Shown here: positions 15,607-25,692 of the stretch, piece after piece | Numbering within the stretch: the first letter of the stretch is position 1 | How the letters are laid out: each line of letters opens with the position of its first letter | Assembly (NCBI RefSeq): GCF_020178975.1 | Contig: NZ_JAHXBU010000046.1 | Location: forward strand, 1 to 64,000 | Origin: Cesiribacter sp. SM1 | GTDB taxonomy: Bacteria; Bacteroidota; Bacteroidia; Cytophagales; Cyclobacteriaceae | Direction: 5' to 3' | Length of the DNA stretch: 64,000 nt | The notes under the pieces: model-generated | The model's database searches: none | What the model saw: the letters and a program-made list of their open reading frames with translations, nothing else | What the model was told of the DNA's origin: nothing | Position numbers and translations under genes: made by a program

Positions 15607-18600
15607 CTATTGTTTTACAAAAGTCTGTGATTGCTTAAATCCATCTTTGCCAACCAACTGCAGGTAGTATACCCCAGGCTGTACGCCCATGCCTTGCAGG
15701 TCAATGGAAAGTGTGGAAAGGCTTTCGCCTGCTACCTGCTTTTTATAGATGGTCTGCCCCTGCGAGTTGCGGATCAGTACTTCTACCGCTCCACTTACAG
15801 GCTCCTGTAGCCTGAAGTGCAGCGCATCCCGTGCAGGTACCGGGTAAAGGGTTACCACGGCTGCTGCTTTGGCATTTTCCTTCACCACCTCAAACTCCAG
15901 GGTATAGGCCTCACCGGCAATACCAGTGGCATAAGGCAGCGAATACGGTACTACGGTTAGGGCATAATGTCCTTCTTCCACAGGCCAGGGCATGTAATCC
16001 TTCTTCTTGTCACCTGTTAAGGAGAAAGGCGCTGCGTTATCAGTGCCATAGTACGTGCCATTGAGGTAGAACTTCATGCTGCCTACCCGATGGCTGCTGT
16101 GCGCCAGAAGGCTGATCTTTTTGTATTCTTTCTCCTGAATGTTGATGGTATCTCCACTCTGCAGCTCCTTCAGCTTAATACCTTTGGTGCTGACAACCTC
16201 CACCCCTGTTATGGTGGCTGTATTTATCAGGTAAAGAATTGCTTCTTTGCCCAGCAGCTCCTCTCCTCTTCCGCCGGTCTGGCTAAAGGCTTTGGTAGAG
16301 AGTTGGTGCGCCCCCTGGCTAAGCTGTGCCAGGGCAAGCCTGGAGAGCAGGTATGGCTGCTGGTTTACCAGGTTGTTTACACCGCCATCGAGGCTAAAGC
16401 TTACACTGCCTACCGTAGCCGTGGTATTGGCAACTATGCCATAGGTAAAGAAGCCGGCATCTGCTGCATCAATGGCAAGGCTATCGGTAAAGGTGGAAAT
16501 AACATTGCCACTGTTTACATCAACCAGGCTAAAACTTTCAATACCTGGTTTTACAGCGCCCGGCATTACGCTTAGTACAAAGGGATGGTAAGCATAATCA
16601 GGAAAACGCGGATCGTTCGTTTTGTAGAACAGGGTATCCCTGTAAACACCCGGGCTTAGTGCGCTTGCATCGAAGTTTACATTAACTGTTACCGAAGCAC
16701 CATATTCCAATCCTTCTGCACCTTCAGGACTAAAGCTTAAGTAGGAAAGATCATTAAGATTCTCCATGGAGAAATTTAATAAGCCCTCGCCCCAGTTATA
16801 AACTGTAATCGGTACTGAAACAACACTGCCAGATTCTACTTCTGCACGAATGGTGTCTGCAGGCTCTACGCTAAAAGAAGGTACCGGCGGCAGCACTTTT
16901 AGCGTAACAGGTATCATGATATCCGGGTAGAAAGACTCCTTACTCCTGATGTAGAGGGTATCATGGTACAAGCCCTCATCCTGTATGGTATTCAGCTGTA
17001 CTGTAATTCCCTTGCTGCTTTCAGCTTCAACAATCAGCTCTGTATTGAGTGGATCTGGAAATGCACCGATCCAGTTCTCTTTACTTTCAAACGAAAATTC
17101 ATAGCTGCTTGCTCCTGTATTGGTCAATACCATTTTTTGTTCTGCAAGGTAGCCCCAGGGTTGCTCTATATAGATAGAATCATGGGATAGTGTAACCAGG
17201 GCTGGCTTCCGCACCTTTAAGCTGGCAACCACACCAACTTGTGGAGCATTGGCGGCATCGCTATTTACGACCAGTCCTGCCACAAAATCACCAGCTTCCA
17301 GATAAGTGGCATCAAAGGTAACTTTAATATCGGCAGTACCCCTGGCTGGCAATACCCCGGATGCAGGGCTTACCGTGAGCCATGGTTTGGCATCTTCCAA
17401 AACCTGCACATTATCCAGCTGCGCATACCATGCCTCGCTGTTGCTGCTGCTGTAGTGCCAGCGCAGCTGGAAGGTGGCGGCATCCTGAAGGTATTCGGCT
17501 AAGGCTACCTGCACAAGTTCTCCGCTGCCATGCAGCTGGCCATGGTCTTCGTTCCAGTGCAGAATATTAGTCCAGGCTTTTTCTCCGTTTACACGAATAT
17601 CCAGATCGAGAAAATCCTGGTTGGCGTAGTTCTGGTAATTGGCTCCATACTGAAGTACCAGCTGCTTGCTGGCCCCTACTTTGATTACAGGCGTAATCAG
17701 TTCCTGGTCTGTAGCGCCATTTTGGTCTGCTTCCATCACAAGGGTTGCTGCCCCTCCGCTGCCGCTGTAATTGTTTACACCGGGGGCTTTGGCTGTTTTC
17801 CACCCCTGTTTGCCCATGCTCCAGCTGGCAGGCGGGAAGCTCTCTTCAAAATCTTCTGTTAACAGTGCTTTGCCTGCCATTACCTGTACAGCAGTGGCTG
17901 TAGTGGCTGCAACAGGTTTTGATCTCATCTCATCCTGCAGTTGTTTCTCTTTAATATGCAGGAGTTCAGCAGCGGTCATCTGCGGAGCTACCCTGGCTGA
18001 TGTACTGTCAATCACTACAGTGCCGCCCACAACATCAATAGAGTAGTTGATCGGCGAGCCCCCTGTGTTGCTGATTTCGAACTGGCTTTCTGCCTGCTTT
18101 TTGTAATCAATCGTGTTGTTAAGCACTGTTCTGTTCAGGCTAATGGCTGATGCGCCAGTGAGCGTTAAGGCAGTGGGCACCACTATTCTCTGTGCACCGG
18201 CAATATTTACCAGCAGATCAGACCGGTAAGTGCCATAGCCAATCAGGGTGCCATCAAAATCTACCGTAATTTCTGCCTCCTCTCCGGGAGCCAGGCTACC
18301 GGATTGGGGATAGAAGCTTAGGTAAGCAGGTGGTTCCTCGCGGGCACCTTCGCGTATCTCGAAATCATCAATATAGAGGTGCATGTTATCCGTTTCTGTG
18401 CCAGAGCCAAAAACTACCCTTTCCACGTCTCCATCACCCATTGCCTGGCCGGAAAATACTTTCCTGTCGTTCATGTAGAGGGTAAAGATATGGGTAGCCC
18501 TGTCCAGCTCCAGTTCCAGCTCAAAACTTCCCTGCGGCAGTATTTCATCCATTGAAACAAGTGAATACCTGTTGTCTTTACGAACTGCGGCATGCATGCT

Positions 18601-21600
18601 TCCATCAGGTTTTATCGCCACAATAGTTACCGGAGCACCAAATGGATTAGATATATTGAATACAACCTCCCAGTTTGCTCCCCTTCCCTGGAAATTCAGG
18701 TTCATGCGGGTGGTAGATTTGGCATCTGTGCCGGGCGTTACCATAGGAGAATACAGGCTAGACCAGGTTGCCGGATTCGATACCTTGTGTACATACTTTT
18801 TACCACTGCTGGCATAATCTCCAACAGTATCTATGTCCCAGCCACTAAAGCTACCATCTCCATTCGCTATTGCCCATAGCTCCTGGTAGTTAATGCTACC
18901 ATAGGCAAAACCTTCAAAGTCAGTTTTATAGGCTCCCGGAGATATTTCTGAAGCATTGATCTGTGCGGGTGCTCCGTAGCGGGCTTGTATTTCCCTGATA
19001 TCGATCGGTTCCTCCGCGGCTGCTTCGGTCTGCTTCAGCTCCTGCTGTACCATGCTTCCGGCTGCTTCCGGAGCCAGGGGGCCTGTGGCAATGTGGGTGT
19101 TTTGCTGGCTGATGGTAAAATCATAGGTGCCGGTTCCGTTATTTTTCAACACCACAGTACGGCGCAGCTTTTCTTTTTTATCAATGGTAATCTCCAGCGA
19201 ATCGGGTGTAGCGGTAAACATAGGGCCTGCTACATCCATGGTAAGGGGAACATAAACTGGCTCATGTTCAGGAATATTATTATACACAGCCAGCGCTGCT
19301 TTAAAGATGCCGGTATTCAGCCCTGTCGCATCCAATGCTACTGTTACTTCCTGCTCCTCTCCCGGGGGTACCACACCACTCTTTGGTGTAATGGTAACAT
19401 AGGGCGCTGGTATCAGCCAGCGGATGGCATTGTGGTAAAGGGTTGGCACATCGCCAGTCCATACCCCTTCTGTACTACCATAAATGATAGGGAACATATT
19501 GATGCCCACCGTATTCTGATTGGCTGCTGCCATGATGTAGCTTATATCCTCATACTCGCTCTTCCATTCGGCCAGTGCAGTTGCGCCATTTGCTACCTTT
19601 ACCGGCAGCACCATACCATCAAAGAAAACAGCTTCTACCTCAGCCAGGATAGGATGTTCCGGCACCAGCTTCTTCGACATGTTTACATGATCATACCATG
19701 GCTGCTCCGTAATTTCCAGGAATGGACCATAATTCTCGGTTATGAAGCGGCCCTTCATCCTGAATACATCATAATCAGCGTTCAGATAAGCGCCCCCACT
19801 TACAATTACTTTACCACCAGCATCAACATAGTCGGCAAGGGCATTGCCTACCTGCTCTGCATCTACCCCTGCAGCCAGCCAGGGTATATTGTTGGTGATG
19901 ATCACCACGTCGTACGCTGCTAATGCCGCTCCGCTTATGCCAGGCATTTCACTGAGGGGAAACGCAGCTGCTTCTATATCTTCAAAACCATCTAGAATTT
20001 GTACAAATTCGCTCACATCCTGATCCGGAGATAATATACCGACCTTCAGCAGGTTTGCAGCACTTTTCATGGCTTTCAGGCTAAGGGTTCTGGTATTGCC
20101 AGGCGTAGCGGGTGCTTTGTGCAGGAAGTTTGTACCCTGTATGCCCTCCTGAGCAGTAGCCTTTGAAGAAAGCTGAATTTGTGTGGTCGTGGGTGAGCCA
20201 TTTTCCGGTGCAACTGCCTGAATGTTATAAGCAAGATCGCTGCCCCCGGTATTACGAATCAGGAGGCTGTGCTGCTGCTTTTCATTACTCTTCAGGCTGG
20301 CGTAAATTGAATCAGGGCTCACAGAAATGCCTGGTTCAGGAACACCCGTACCTGCTAAGGGAACTTTTAGTACAGGATTAGCTGCGTCATTCGTATTGAT
20401 GGTGAGTATACCAGTTCTAGTACCCAATCCCGAAGGTGTGTAAGTTACAGGAATCATCAAAGATTTGAATGGTGCCACTACCAGGGCATCCTGCCAGTTT
20501 ACAGAAAAACCGGTTCCGCTAATGGCTGCATCCTGCAGTGTTAGCGTATCAGCGCCAGCGTTATGGATTTTTACATGCTTCTGTTCTTTAACACCCAGTA
20601 TAACAGCGCCAAAATCCAGTTCAGTGGTTTCAAGTATGGCAATTGGGCTGTTGTTACTTGTTACCTCCAGGCTGAGGGTAAGGGTGATGGCTTCATTGAG
20701 CGGATCGTTGGTGCTGATGTTGATGGTTTGCTCATAGGTGCCGGACACCAATGCTGCTGCATCGAAAGTAACTGCAAGTGTAATACTCCCGGCAGGCGCT
20801 ACGGTGCCACTTTTCGGAGAGATGCTGGCAAACTTTACAGCACCGCTGCTCCCTTCAACATTGAACTCCAGCTCACCGGGACCATTATTACTAATCAGTA
20901 CAGATTCGGTGGTAGTTTCTGCAGTAAGCAGGCTGGCTGAAAGCGTAACCGGGGTCAGCGTGATGGCCGGAGCAGGATTGGTTTTCTGCTCCACCACATT
21001 TGAAATAGCAGAGATGTTACCGGAGTAATCCACTGTTTTTACTGCCACATAATAGGTGGTTTCCGGCTCCAGGCCCTTAAACGTAAAGCTTTCGGTACTA
21101 CCCGGGGCTTTGGGCACAAAAGAGCCTTTCCAGGGGGCAGGCGTAGCCTCTTCAAAATTCTCTTCCGTAATGGGTATAGTGGCATAGCGTACATCATAAG
21201 CACTGAGGGTTGTATCCCCATCTGCCGGTACCGTCCAGCTAAGGGTTAAGTAGTGAGGCCCGGTCTTGTCGACAGTAAGATCTGTTATAGGATTGGGTGC
21301 TGTTTCATCTGCAGTTTGCAGGGCTTTCAGGGCATTGAGCCTGCCCGCTCCCAGCAGCCCCAGGTGAAACTGGTTTTGTGCATTGATATTATCGGTGCTC
21401 TCTATAAGCCTTCTGCGGAGCATTTCAGGTGTAAAACCAGTACCTCCAAATTTTGACACTACCAGTGCCGCCACACCAGATACGTGGGGGCATGCCATGG
21501 AGGTACCTGATACAGCTGCATAGCCGCCATCGATCCAGGTGCTAAGCACACTGCGCAGGTCTGTAATATCGCGGTTATCACCATCGCCACCGGGGGCAGC

Positions 21601-22920
21601 AATATCAACCCAGGCACCATAATTGGAGTAGGATGACTTAATATCTTTAAATCCTGTGGCTGCAACAGATAATACAGGCTCATACGCACCGGGATACCAC
21701 AGTCCTCCATGGTTCTCATTACCAGCTGCAAAAATTACAATACCGCCCTTCATGGGGCCGGTTTGGTTGCCGTTTTCGTCTGTACCTGCTTCGGCAATAA
21801 AGTAGTCTATGGCATCCAGCACTACCTGCTCATAGTAATCAGGGGCGGTATACCCCCAGCTGTTTTGTGAGATAACAGCACCGTTATCAGCAGAGTAAAC
21901 ATAGGTTTGTGCAAAACCGCCACTTTCTTCGCCACCACTCGGGAAATATCCCTTAAAAACAGCGCACGACATCAGCCTGACACCATCGCCATTGCCGGTG
22001 CCTCCCGCTACACCACCAACACCTATGCCATTGTTATTGCTGGCAGCCACAGTACCGGCCACGTGCGTACCATGAAAGTGCTGTGCAATATCAGCGTTAT
22101 CATTTACAAAATTGTACCCATGCACATCATCTACAAATCCATTGCCATCATCATCAATGCTGTTGCCGGCAACCTCTCCTTTATTTATCCAGAGGTTATC
22201 CTTTAAGTCGGGGTGGTTCAGCTGTATACCACCGTCTACAACAGCAACAATCACATTACTTTTCCCTGCTTCTAACTGCCAGGCATCAAACAGGCTGATA
22301 TCGGCACCAGCGGTGCCATTCAGCTGGCCGGTGTTATTGTAATGCCACTGCTTGGAGAGCAGCTCATCGTTGAATGGTGCATCTGCATCAGCAGCCAGTG
22401 ACTGCATCCTGTTTTGACTCTCCGCCAGTTCCTTGTCCAGGTTCAGTGGGTTAAAACCTGATGCATCAGGACCAATCACTTTTTTCTTCAGCACAGGCTC
22501 AGTGTGGGTTACCTGCTCCAGACCATCATAGGCCTGCATGGCCGATTGCAGCGAAGCACCTTTGCCTACCTCCACTTCGTACCAGAGGTGCAGGCCGTGC
22601 TTGCGGTGCTTTGCTTCGTATTTGCCGGCATGCGGAAACACCCGCTTCATGGTGCGGGCATTGTATTGCTGGTGTACTTTATCCAGTGGCTGTACGCCGG
22701 TGAGCACTACATTGGAGGGCGACATTCTCATGTTGCTGCTCTCCAGCTGGCGGGCATATGCTTCTGTAACTTTAATACGAACTATGCCCTCCTGCACTTT
22801 GGAAATATCCAGCGGCTTTGGTGCCTGGGCAAAACTAACACTCGCCGACAAGATGATCAGCAGCCCGACCAGCAGGTGTAGCAGTGTTAATTTCTTCAAA
22901 AAAAAAGGATTACTTTTCAT
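15607..22920 (-). CDS. Giant secreted subtilisin-like (S8) protease with type IX sorting domain
   Basis: A 2437-residue exported protein. Signal peptide at 1-31; a propeptide-like region to about 210; S8 domain at about 215-535 with catalytic D229 (VAVVDGG), H283 (HGTHVAGT) and S474 (GTSMACPH) and oxyanion asparagine N401. A fibronectin type III domain follows (about 543-645), then several HYDIN/SPD-2-like beta domains marked by repeated P-x-SG...PG motifs. Around 957-1173 sits a ThuA/glutamine-amidotransferase-like alpha/beta domain (VGILSPDQ...YDVVIITNN...GGKVIVSGG). A lectin-like jelly roll (about 1330-1510) and a MAM-like domain (about 1687-1843, EDFEESFPPASW) come next, and residues 2353-2437 are a type A C-terminal sorting domain (LYPVPARDALHF...GVYYLQLV). 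It should be exported by Sec and the type IX system to the cell surface. It is monocistronic. Confidence 0.93.
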   Translation of the reverse strand: MKSNPFFLKKLTLLHLLVGLLIILSASVSFAQAPKPLDISKVQEGIVRIKVTEAYARQLESSNMRMSPSNVVLTGVQPLDKVHQQYNARTMKRVFPHAGKYEAKHRKHGLHLWYEVEVGKGASLQSAMQAYDGLEQVTHTEPVLKKKVIGPDASGFNPLNLDKELAESQNRMQSLAADADAPFNDELLSKQWHYNNTGQLNGTAGADISLFDAWQLEAGKSNVIVAVVDGGIQLNHPDLKDNLWINKGEVAGNSIDDDGNGFVDDVHGYNFVNDNADIAQHFHGTHVAGTVAASNNNGIGVGGVAGGTGNGDGVRLMSCAVFKGYFPSGGEESGGFAQTYVYSADNGAVISQNSWGYTAPDYYEQVVLDAIDYFIAEAGTDENGNQTGPMKGGIVIFAAGNENHGGLWYPGAYEPVLSVAATGFKDIKSSYSNYGAWVDIAAPGGDGDNRDITDLRSVLSTWIDGGYAAVSGTSMACPHVSGVAALVVSKFGGTGFTPEMLRRRLIESTDNINAQNQFHLGLLGAGRLNALKALQTADETAPNPITDLTVDKTGPHYLTLSWTVPADGDTTLSAYDVRYATIPITEENFEEATPAPWKGSFVPKAPGSTESFTFKGLEPETTYYVAVKTVDYSGNISAISNVVEQKTNPAPAITLTPVTLSASLLTAETTTESVLISNNGPGELEFNVEGSSGAVKFASISPKSGTVAPAGSITLAVTFDAAALVSGTYEQTINISTNDPLNEAITLTLSLEVTSNNSPIAILETTELDFGAVILGVKEQKHVKIHNAGADTLTLQDAAISGTGFSVNWQDALVVAPFKSLMIPVTYTPSGLGTRTGILTINTNDAANPVLKVPLAGTGVPEPGISVSPDSIYASLKSNEKQQHSLLIRNTGGSDLAYNIQAVAPENGSPTTTQIQLSSKATAQEGIQGTNFLHKAPATPGNTRTLSLKAMKSAANLLKVGILSPDQDVSEFVQILDGFEDIEAAAFPLSEMPGISGAALAAYDVVIITNNIPWLAAGVDAEQVGNALADYVDAGGKVIVSGGAYLNADYDVFRMKGRFITENYGPFLEITEQPWYDHVNMSKKLVPEHPILAEVEAVFFDGMVLPVKVANGATALAEWKSEYEDISYIMAAANQNTVGINMFPIIYGSTEGVWTGDVPTLYHNAIRWLIPAPYVTITPKSGVVPPGEEQEVTVALDATGLNTGIFKAALAVYNNIPEHEPVYVPLTMDVAGPMFTATPDSLEITIDKKEKLRRTVVLKNNGTGTYDFTISQQNTHIATGPLAPEAAGSMVQQELKQTEAAAEEPIDIREIQARYGAPAQINASEISPGAYKTDFEGFAYGSINYQELWAIANGDGSFSGWDIDTVGDYASSGKKYVHKVSNPATWSSLYSPMVTPGTDAKSTTRMNLNFQGRGANWEVVFNISNPFGAPVTIVAIKPDGSMHAAVRKDNRYSLVSMDEILPQGSFELELELDRATHIFTLYMNDRKVFSGQAMGDGDVERVVFGSGTETDNMHLYIDDFEIREGAREEPPAYLSFYPQSGSLAPGEEAEITVDFDGTLIGYGTYRSDLLVNIAGAQRIVVPTALTLTGASAISLNRTVLNNTIDYKKQAESQFEISNTGGSPINYSIDVVGGTVVIDSTSARVAPQMTAAELLHIKEKQLQDEMRSKPVAATTATAVQVMAGKALLTEDFEESFPPASWSMGKQGWKTAKAPGVNNYSGSGGAATLVMEADQNGATDQELITPVIKVGASKQLVLQYGANYQNYANQDFLDLDIRVNGEKAWTNILHWNEDHGQLHGSGELVQVALAEYLQDAATFQLRWHYSSSNSEAWYAQLDNVQVLEDAKPWLTVSPASGVLPARGTADIKVTFDATYLEAGDFVAGLVVNSDAANAPQVGVVASLKVRKPALVTLSHDSIYIEQPWGYLAEQKMVLTNTGASSYEFSFESKENWIGAFPDPLNTELIVEAESSKGITVQLNTIQDEGLYHDTLYIRSKESFYPDIMIPVTLKVLPPVPSFSVEPADTIRAEVESGSVVSVPITVYNWGEGLLNFSMENLNDLSYLSFSPEGAEGLEYGASVTVNVNFDASALSPGVYRDTLFYKTNDPRFPDYAYHPFVLSVMPGAVKPGIESFSLVDVNSGNVISTFTDSLAIDAADAGFFTYGIVANTTATVGSVSFSLDGGVNNLVNQQPYLLSRLALAQLSQGAHQLSTKAFSQTGGRGEELLGKEAILYLINTATITGVEVVSTKGIKLKELQSGDTINIQEKEYKKISLLAHSSHRVGSMKFYLNGTYYGTDNAAPFSLTGDKKKDYMPWPVEEGHYALTVVPYSLPYATGIAGEAYTLEFEVVKENAKAAAVVTLYPVPARDALHFRLQEPVSGAVEVLIRNSQGQTIYKKQVAGESLSTLSIDLQGMGVQPGVYYLQLVGKDGFKQSQTFVKQ

Positions 22921-23508
22921 TCTAAAAAAGATGTGTTCTGAATGGATGATAAGAGCGTGATAAAAAACTGGTGTAGGGACACCTGTTGATGATAAATTCA
23001 GATCAGTTGATCTGCAGCAGTAGATCCGGCAGGTACATAGAAATCCTGGACTGCTTTAAAAAAAGCAATAGGAATCACGGCAAACCCTGCGTAGGGTATG
23101 CCTGTAAAATGTGAATAGGCAGCTTTTTAGCGCTTCAGAAAAGAAGCAGATTAACAGGATTTCTGATCAAGGAAGAGTGCGTAAATGTTGCATCATAGAT
23201 GGGTAGTGATTAATGAGGGGTTTATACTAGTGAGTATCTTTTATAGCCCTCATCCCTAAAGAGAAAGTGGATTTATTTTCTGTATGCTGAAAATTATTGC
23301 TCCTCCAGGGGAATTAAGCATTAAATTCACTTTTAGTGCTCAAAAAATATAGCGATCACTATCTGATTTATAGATTAAAATATATGCTTGAAAAGGTTGA
23401 CAATAAAACAATCCCCCCTACCTCCTTTGCCAGGGTGGATTACTGTACCATTACTCACCTTTACTAGATATGCTAAACCTTAACTCACGTTTGAACTAAA
23501 CCATTGCA
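22921..23508. other. Intergenic region upstream of the giant protease
   Basis: The 588 bases hold no convincing gene. It must contain the minus-strand promoter of the protease at 22920 and the 3' end of the SusCD transcript stopping at 23509. No TAnnTTTG element, terminator or riboswitch was identified with confidence. Confidence 0.4.
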
Positions 23509-24192
23509 TTAGATGATGGGGTCCCGGGTGTAGCTTTCCCAAAGCGCATCAAGATCTTTTCCGCTTAGTTCTTTCCAACTGTTTGTGCTATAAGTTTTGC
23601 TGCGCATGTGCTCATCCAGCTTTTTTACGATACCCGGTCGCTCCTCTTTTTCCAGCCAGAGCAGAAAGCGTGCTGTAATACGATAGCCATCGGTATAGTG
23701 CTGCTCCGGGGAGTAAGGTGGCAGGAACCAGCCTCCACCCTTATTATCCACGCCATAGGTGTAGCGTACATAATCGGCAATGCCTTCAGCCACCCAGCGG
23801 GGACCAGTACCATCGGGATAGGCCTGTACTACATGCATCAGCTCGTGGGTCACAACGTCAATGTCACCAGGATGATCGCGAAGCCAGCCGGCACCAAAGA
23901 GCACCTGGCCGCCACAGGCTTCTGCAACAGAGTGATAGGCAGTATCGATTTTGAACACCACCTCTGTTTGGGCCAGGGGGTTATAGTGCAGTGCCAGCAG
24001 GGGATACAGATCAAAAAAAGTAGAGATGATTCTACGCTTCACCTCCTGATTAAGCGCAGGATCATTGTTGATAAAGGTAAGGCTGTATCCGTTGCGGGCA
24101 AACACTTCGGTTTCCTGGGCCGGCAGCAGCAGGGGCATAAGCAGCAGTAAAAGTAGCACCCTTAGGGAAAGAGAGGTAAAAATAAGATTCAT
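23509..24192 (-). CDS. BSP-family secreted metallopeptidase
   Basis: A 227-residue exported protein; the start is set at 24192, where the signal peptide begins (MNLIFTSLSLRVLLLLLLMP). The sequence GDIDVVTHELMHVVQAYP contains an HExxH zinc motif, followed by PRWVAEGIADYVRYTYG, the G-I-A-D-Y block of the plant basic secretory protein (BSP) family, and by the late YRITARFLLWLE and LWESY segments. It is the last gene of the SusC/SusD group, beginning within about 80 bases of the PKD-like lipoprotein stop. Its presence suggests that the uptake system handles peptides or protein. Target proteins unknown. Confidence 0.82.
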   Translation of the reverse strand: MNLIFTSLSLRVLLLLLLMPLLLPAQETEVFARNGYSLTFINNDPALNQEVKRRIISTFFDLYPLLALHYNPLAQTEVVFKIDTAYHSVAEACGGQVLFGAGWLRDHPGDIDVVTHELMHVVQAYPDGTGPRWVAEGIADYVRYTYGVDNKGGGWFLPPYSPEQHYTDGYRITARFLLWLEKEERPGIVKKLDEHMRSKTYSTNSWKELSGKDLDALWESYTRDPII

Positions 24193-24268
24193 TGGCTGAT
24201 GCGTTTGCCGGTACTTTGGGGCTAAACCTGGCTTTTTTAAGAAGCACTGAGAGGTTTTTAGCGTCTTC

Positions 24269-25681
24269 TTACATATCCCGCACAACCACATCTACAGGTG
24301 CTCCGGGAATGCCCTCTATCTTCTGTACTAGCGATCCGTTTTTACCAGTGCCTACATCCAGTATATACAGGGCTCCTTCTGTTGCAGCAAGTAACAAATC
24401 GTTATTACCAAAGAATCGGAGCATGGATACTTCCTGACCTGCAAAACTGGTGCTCAGGGTTTTCAGCTCCTCGTTCAGGGGGTTGTAACGAAAAATTTTA
24501 TCGCCGGAGCTAAAGAAAATAATCTCCTCCGGATTTGCAGCCCATTTGGTGTTTTCCGTTACCAGTTCTGAGCCGGGGAATACCTTTTTATAGCTGGTAA
24601 AGAACATATCGGCTGCATTAGAGAATTTAAGCTCATACACCTGTCCGTCTGCTCCTTTTCCAAAAGCGAAGCTGGCATTGCTGTTCAGGTACTGCATGTA
24701 GAGCAGGTCTATGCCGGGATTTTTGGGATCAAAGCCCTCTCCTACAGGAATTACCGTATAGTCGGTACCAAAATAGGCGCCATTGCCCTCAAAGCGCACA
24801 AAGTTTTTTTGCTTTTCATCAAAGCCAATGTAGTACTGAAAATCCTGGTAAATGAAATGGGGCGACAGTTCATAATCTCCTGCCGATCCGTTACCGAATA
24901 CCCCGTAGAGGGGGCCGAAAGGTGCCGTACTGGTGGTGCCGGTGTACAGCTTGCCACTAATTACCCCGGTGGTAACCCCCGACATGGTTGGTTTCAGGGC
25001 TACGGGTTTTAATGTGGCAGGTGCATCAAAAAAATTGTCGTTGATGTATTTGGTCCTGATCATGGTACTGGCATCCAGGATAACGGCCGGCTTTTCGCCT
25101 TCGCCGCACAGCACCCAGTAACTTACTATTGTTTGTGGCTGCCAGGCTTCATTTACTGCCACCAGCTGCAGTGGTTTGCCGGGCAGCGGTTCTCCATGAA
25201 TACCCTCGTACAGATCCGGAAGCACGCTATTGTCAGGTTTAATGAAGGAAAGCCTTGCATGGCCACCCTCATCACTTAGCACCACCATGCCCTGGGTAAA
25301 TTCCGTTCTTCCTTCAATTTCAAAATTGTAGAAGTACTTCATTTCGTTAGAGTGGTCGGTTACCGTAAGCAGCCCCTGGTACTGGCCCGGCTTAAGCCCG
25401 AAAAGTATCTTTAACTCCGGCCCTTCGTAATGTTCTGCACGGGCCTCCTGCGGAACTACAATCTGCCAGTTGAAGGTAAAGTTATCTGTTTCGGCCAGGC
25501 TGTGGGAAATGCCCGGCACTATGTGGAGGGTATCGCCTATGTAGGCTACAAAAACTGAATCCCGGATGCCCGTTACAATGGGTTCTTCCGGTGGAGCGTA
25601 ATCATAGTTGCCAAGATCTTCATAGCATGCTGTAAGCAGCACAGACGATAGTAGCAGGTAGTATAGTGAAAGCTGTTTCAT
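24269..25681 (-). CDS. PKD-like family lipoprotein
   Basis: A 470-residue lipoprotein (signal MKQLSLYYLLLSSVLLTAC, cysteine at 19). Residues 25-125 form a PKD/Ig-like domain (SVFVAYIGDTLHIVPG...FNWQIVVPQ...GQYQGLLTVTD), and the rest has the repeated strand pattern of a propeller-like domain (GMVVLSDEGGHARLSFI, IIFFSSGDKIFRYNP, DLLLAATEGALYILDVGTG). This is the PKD-like lipoprotein family that accompanies SusC/SusD in many Bacteroidota, probably exposed on the cell surface to bind substrate. It lies 11 bases after the DUF4843 gene. Confidence 0.85.
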   Translation of the reverse strand: MKQLSLYYLLLSSVLLTACYEDLGNYDYAPPEEPIVTGIRDSVFVAYIGDTLHIVPGISHSLAETDNFTFNWQIVVPQEARAEHYEGPELKILFGLKPGQYQGLLTVTDHSNEMKYFYNFEIEGRTEFTQGMVVLSDEGGHARLSFIKPDNSVLPDLYEGIHGEPLPGKPLQLVAVNEAWQPQTIVSYWVLCGEGEKPAVILDASTMIRTKYINDNFFDAPATLKPVALKPTMSGVTTGVISGKLYTGTTSTAPFGPLYGVFGNGSAGDYELSPHFIYQDFQYYIGFDEKQKNFVRFEGNGAYFGTDYTVIPVGEGFDPKNPGIDLLYMQYLNSNASFAFGKGADGQVYELKFSNAADMFFTSYKKVFPGSELVTENTKWAANPEEIIFFSSGDKIFRYNPLNEELKTLSTSFAGQEVSMLRFFGNNDLLLAATEGALYILDVGTGKNGSLVQKIEGIPGAPVDVVVRDM

Positions 25682-25692
25682 ATGCTCACAGG

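Noticed and set aside
18985-19923. 312-codon plus-strand frame inside the giant protease
   Set aside because: It is antisense to the S8 protease coding sequence and has cysteine- and histidine-rich composition typical of shadow frames.
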